A stretch of 64,000 bases of DNA, from NCBI GenBank assembly GCA_034401795.1, contig CM067360.1, forward strand, positions 121,721,430-121,785,429, given 5' to 3'. The notes under the pieces were generated by a model. The model ran no database searches. It was given only the letters and a program-made list of their open reading frames with translations, and was not told the origin of the DNA. Positions 61,004-64,000 of the stretch are shown piece by piece; position 1 is the first letter of the stretch, and every line of letters begins with the position of its first letter. The translations under genes and the position numbers were made by a program. Source of the stretch: Chaetoderma sp. LZ-2023a (taxonomy: Eukaryota; Mollusca; Caudofoveata; Chaetodermatida; Chaetodermatidae).

Positions 61004-61922
61004 TGTCTTTTACCAATCTGTCACTCTCTTTCTGATATCTGTCCCAGTCTGCTTTCTTATAGTTCCATCGAGGAGTCTGATTTCGGTCAATCTCAACATC
61101 CATGTTAATGGTAATGAAAACAGGGAGGTGATCACTGCCTCCAAGCTGTTCCCAAACAATACGCAAAGATTCTTGATGTAGATTTTCTATCGAAAATGCT
61201 AGATCAGGAGAACTTGAGGTATGCCATCGTCTTGAGTAGAATGTAGGGGGGTCATCTGCCTTATTCAAGAGAATCAGCTTCTGGTCATCCATCCAATTTT
61301 CAATGTCCTCACCCCTCCTATCAGTAGAATGATAGCCCCATAACTGAGAATGACTGTTGAGGTCACCAGCAACGATAGTTGAATCTGGATGAACTGGGAT
61401 TTTCCTGAGATTCAATGGTTGATTATTAGGCCAGTAATAGTTGACAACGGTGATAGGATGTTTCTCTGGAATTATCTTGATTGTGAGAATCTCAGGTCCG
61501 CCCATGTCTCTCTGAACTTCAATGGCGTTTAGGTTATCCCGGACCAGAGTTATGACTCCTCCTTTATGTCTTCCATCCCTGTCAGATCTGAAGCACTGAA
61601 ATCCTCTTATACAGAATCTTCTGTTGGCATTTAGATGAGTTTCTTGGATACACGCGACATCTACGCCTTTCTCCTTGAGAATTTGGCCAAGCTCCATTTT
61701 CTTGTTAGAAACTCCTTCAGCATTCCATTACATGATAGTCAGCGGTTTGCTTACTTGTACTTTAGGGTGGACAACCTTCTTCCTTTTTCTCCAAGGTCTA
61801 CGAACTTTACCACCAGTAGCTTGGGTGGACCCCTTCGAGGCTGGGGGGCCCGGTGCTGCACATGTCTGGCGGGAACTCACACAGCGAGCACCATGACGGA
61901 TATTCATAATATTAACTGTCAT
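60975..61922 (-). pseudogene. LINE endonuclease with one in-frame stop
   Basis: 61922-61728 gives a basic start ending SKPLTIM, a TAA, then in the same frame WNAEGVSNKKMELGQILKE and the endonuclease to 60975. Exonuclease-endonuclease-phosphatase motifs: CIQETHL (metal-binding Glu), VAGDLNSH (Asp/Asn), SPDLAF and GGSDHLPVF (catalytic His). Apart from the stop the domain looks complete. Confidence 0.88.
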
Positions 61923-62066
61923 GAAAGATGAGTTGTTTAGTGCTATGGTTGGCCACTCGCTCCAAATACCTGGCTTGGTACCCAGATAAAGTGTTACACC
62001 CCTGCGCCTGACCCAAGATCAGAGATCTTAAATCTACTTTTAGGCCTAGCACTTGTAACAGGTGGT

Positions 62067-62709
62067 TCAACGGTTTGAGATTGAGAATTGGTCTCCAACC
62101 TCTGGTACGTTTCGGAACAAGGAACATCATCAAATAGAAGCCTAGGGAGGACTGATGGCGGACTAGATGAATCACGTTCTTCCACTGTAGATCTTCGATT
62201 TCTGAGCAAATGGCATCTAGATGATCGGATTCCCTTGGAACGGGAGTCCACACTGGAGTCGATGTTAACGGAACTAACGATTGACGGATGAGCCAGTCCG
62301 GTTCGTAGCCGTTTCTTAACCACTGACAGACTAAACAATCTCGCACGACCCATTCCCATTGGCTTGAGAACAGTTGAAGTCTGCTTCCGACGGTAGGAAT
62401 CTGCACACAGCTGGCGGTCGATATTGCACGATAAGACGCTAAATCGCTTGGGTGAATATTCTCGACTCCCTTCGTTCCTGACGTCACCGGAACTGATCCT
62501 GCTGGAAACCCGTCAGGACCGACCTCCACGGCCACCCCGCAGTTTCTTGGAGTATGACGGTCCAGGACCGCCGCCAAGACTATTCTCATGATAACCGCCA
62601 TGACGCGAACCGCCACCCTTCCGGTCCTCCTCATACGGCCTCTTATTAGAGGACTTCTATGAGGATGAACACCCAGGTCCCTGCGATCTGGATGCCCGAT
62701 GGGCATCAC
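62067..62709 (-). pseudogene. DIRS copy C reverse transcriptase, N-terminal part
   Basis: Contains CVQIPTVGSRLQLFSSQW, LIRQSLVPLTSTPVW and GWRPILNLKPLN, after which the LINE interrupts. The first part of this frame (RRTGRVAVRV) overlaps the end of Gag in another phase. Joined across the LINE, the sequence continues as in copies A and B. Confidence 0.85.
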
Positions 62710-64000
62710 AGCCAGAATGATGGAAGGGCGATCTCTGGCACTGCCTCTGTTGCTCCCGCCGATGCTGCTTGTAGGACTGCTGCAGCCGTGTCCTCTTAGT
62801 CGACTTCCACAACTTGCCGACTACTTCCTGCTCTGCGACCATTGATGCGACCTTGGATAAGGCTTGCCGTGCCGAGCCACCGAACAAGCCTGGACCAATG
62901 AAAGGCGCAGAAGATAACGCAGCCCTCATCTCAGGTCCTGGTTCTACACAATCGAGAACCATTCTCCTGCGCTCCGCCAATGGTCTGGTGATCACCCTGG
63001 CCAGGCAATCCTGGGACAAGCGCATGGTGTCCCGGACAACTCGATGAGCAGCCTCTGGCACTTCCCCACCTTCCGACACGCAGGTCAGCATACCCTGCAG
63101 GACGGTACATCCGTGCGAGAGTGCAGCCATGGCTGCCCTCCCATGGCTGCCCTCGCCGCATCCTCAATGAGCGCTAACTCATTAAAAGGATCCTTATTGG
63201 CCTGGGAAACCAAGGGACGAGAATGACCCTTCGATTTGCCAGCCAACGACCTAGTCAACGTCTCTCGCTCCCCGATAGAAAGCCGTGGAACCCGGGCATA
63301 TTGATGGTAGGCCTGCTCAGGAAAACGGACCCTACTCCTTATCCCCTTCGGAGCCTCGGGCAACGAATAGTCTGGTTGAACTAGACGATACGCCGCAACT
63401 TCCAACATGTCAGAAGTCTGCGTGTCCAAGGGGAGCATCGGCATGGCCGAAGAGCCACTTGACAGAGCGCTAGCCGCTCGCTCTGACATCCGTTCCATCG
63501 CCGGATCGCGCTGAGATCCCTGATCCGATGCCAACCCGAGATGGCCGGACATCCCGTCAAGGACCTGCACCCATTCAGCTCCGGTGCAAAATGAGGACCT
63601 GTCCATCAATGGACTACCGTTCTCATCTTCCTTCTCACCCTTGGATGAGTAGGTCACCGACGACCCATGCCGAGAACTATGGCCCGCACTTCTTCCAACA
63701 TGAAGCGCGTCAATAGCCCGACTACTAGTGGCACCAGTGTCCAGCGAATCGCCGGACATGGATTCACCGCAGTCCATCGGCTCCAGCACCGGATCCGAGA
63801 CTACAGCCGCTTTCACTACAGTAGATGACAGAACTCCCGAGAGAGAGGAGTCGCACCTAACGCCGCCAGGATGCCACTAGGAACCGCAAAACACGGCTCC
63901 AACGACAGCGCGGGTTGAACGAAATCCGGGTGAAAAATGCCCGACGGAACGTCGACATCACCATCCGCCTGGCAAATCCGTACAAAACCCGAGGGAGATC
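62657..64000 (-). pseudogene. DIRS copy C Gag, partial
   Basis: 63816-63085 contains SSRAIDALHVGRSAG, MERMSERAASALSSG, MLPLDTQTSDMLEV and EDAARAAMGGQPW; 63130-62657 continues with AALSHGCTVLQGML and LDCVEPGPEMRAAL. The break between them is a 14-bp tandem duplication of 'ccatggctgccctc' near 63127-63152. Two more bases are lost or changed near 63840. The Cys-rich start lies beyond the window. Confidence 0.82.

Larger units (their letters stand above)
58514..62064 (-). mobile_element. I/Jockey-type LINE inserted in DIRS C (3551 bp)
   Basis: Flanked by identical GTTCAACGGTTT (58502-58513 and 62065-62076), which restores the DIRS RT frame at NLKPLN/KFIL when removed. In element sense: tail of ORF1, AP-type endonuclease, RT, RNase H remnant, Cys/His C-terminus, 3' end with an AAG-rich tail (GCAAGAAGAAG). 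The presence of RNase H points to the I group (I, Nimb or similar). 5' truncated and mutated. Confidence 0.9.
55125..64000 (-). mobile_element. DIRS retrotransposon copy C, 5' end beyond the window
   Basis: Right terminal repeat from 55125 ('tcataaaagcatccgc'), internal complementary region 55377-55477, then YR, RNase H, RT and Gag. Split at 58513/62065 by a LINE with a 12-bp target duplication. The left terminal repeat should lie just past 64000. Closest in sequence to copies A and B. Confidence 0.88.

Overview
This is a window of animal nuclear DNA, most likely from a bivalve mollusc. The evidence is split genes with GT-AG introns and dense families of dispersed repeats. Several families look bivalve-like: units opening with an AAGAGGCCC-type sequence and closing with AGGTGAGCTAA, GACCTTGACC repeats, and 'cataactccat' repeats. 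The species assignment is inference from repeat style. No prokaryotic operon, CRISPR array, rRNA or convincing tRNA gene was seen.

The only host gene I can support lies on the minus strand, from about 51.2 kb down to 5.2 kb. It is the large beta-3 subunit of the AP-3 adaptor complex (AP3B). Nine exons were read with consensus splice sites and consistent phases: 51146-51217, 49232-49294, 44121-44253, 35586-35638, 21391-21558, 19206-19464, 16728-16937, 6311-6532 and 5238-5389. They encode about 440 residues: the middle and end of the helical adaptin trunk, then an acidic Ser/Asp/Glu hinge. The N-terminal part and the C-terminal ear were not found.

The rest is mobile DNA and repeats, mostly in the introns. 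Three copies of one DIRS-type tyrosine-recombinase retrotransposon are present (A 22556-28721, B 35814-43871, C from 55125 past the window end). A fourth, divergent DIRS-like Gag frame (D) runs off the left edge at 1-1687. All four lie on the minus strand, the same sense as AP3B. A, B and C show inverted terminal repeats and an internal complementary region equal to the two ends joined. A sits inside a hAT-like element whose DIRS-free relative is at 32602-33861. B fills almost all of one AP3B intron and itself carries a 1.9-kb TIR element. C is split by an I/Jockey-type LINE with a 12-bp target duplication. A Tc1 element (29879-31535) is broken by one stop codon.

Region by region: 1-5.2 kb, DIRS-like Gag, a recombinase fragment and a degenerate palindromic array; 5.2-8.3 kb, two hinge exons and a 21-bp minisatellite; 8.3-16.7 kb, bivalve-style repeat units and hairpins; 16.7-21.6 kb, three trunk exons; 22-35.5 kb, hAT/DIRS A, Tc1, a second hAT and a 1.4-kb AGC-type repeat; 35.6-44.3 kb, a 53-bp exon, DIRS B and the next exon; 44.3-55.1 kb, repeats, small MITEs and the two most upstream exons seen; 55.1-64 kb, DIRS C with the nested LINE. 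No clearly new multi-gene system was found. The most interesting material is the nested transposon architecture, two palindromic non-autonomous families, and tandem repeats lying directly beside AP3B splice sites.
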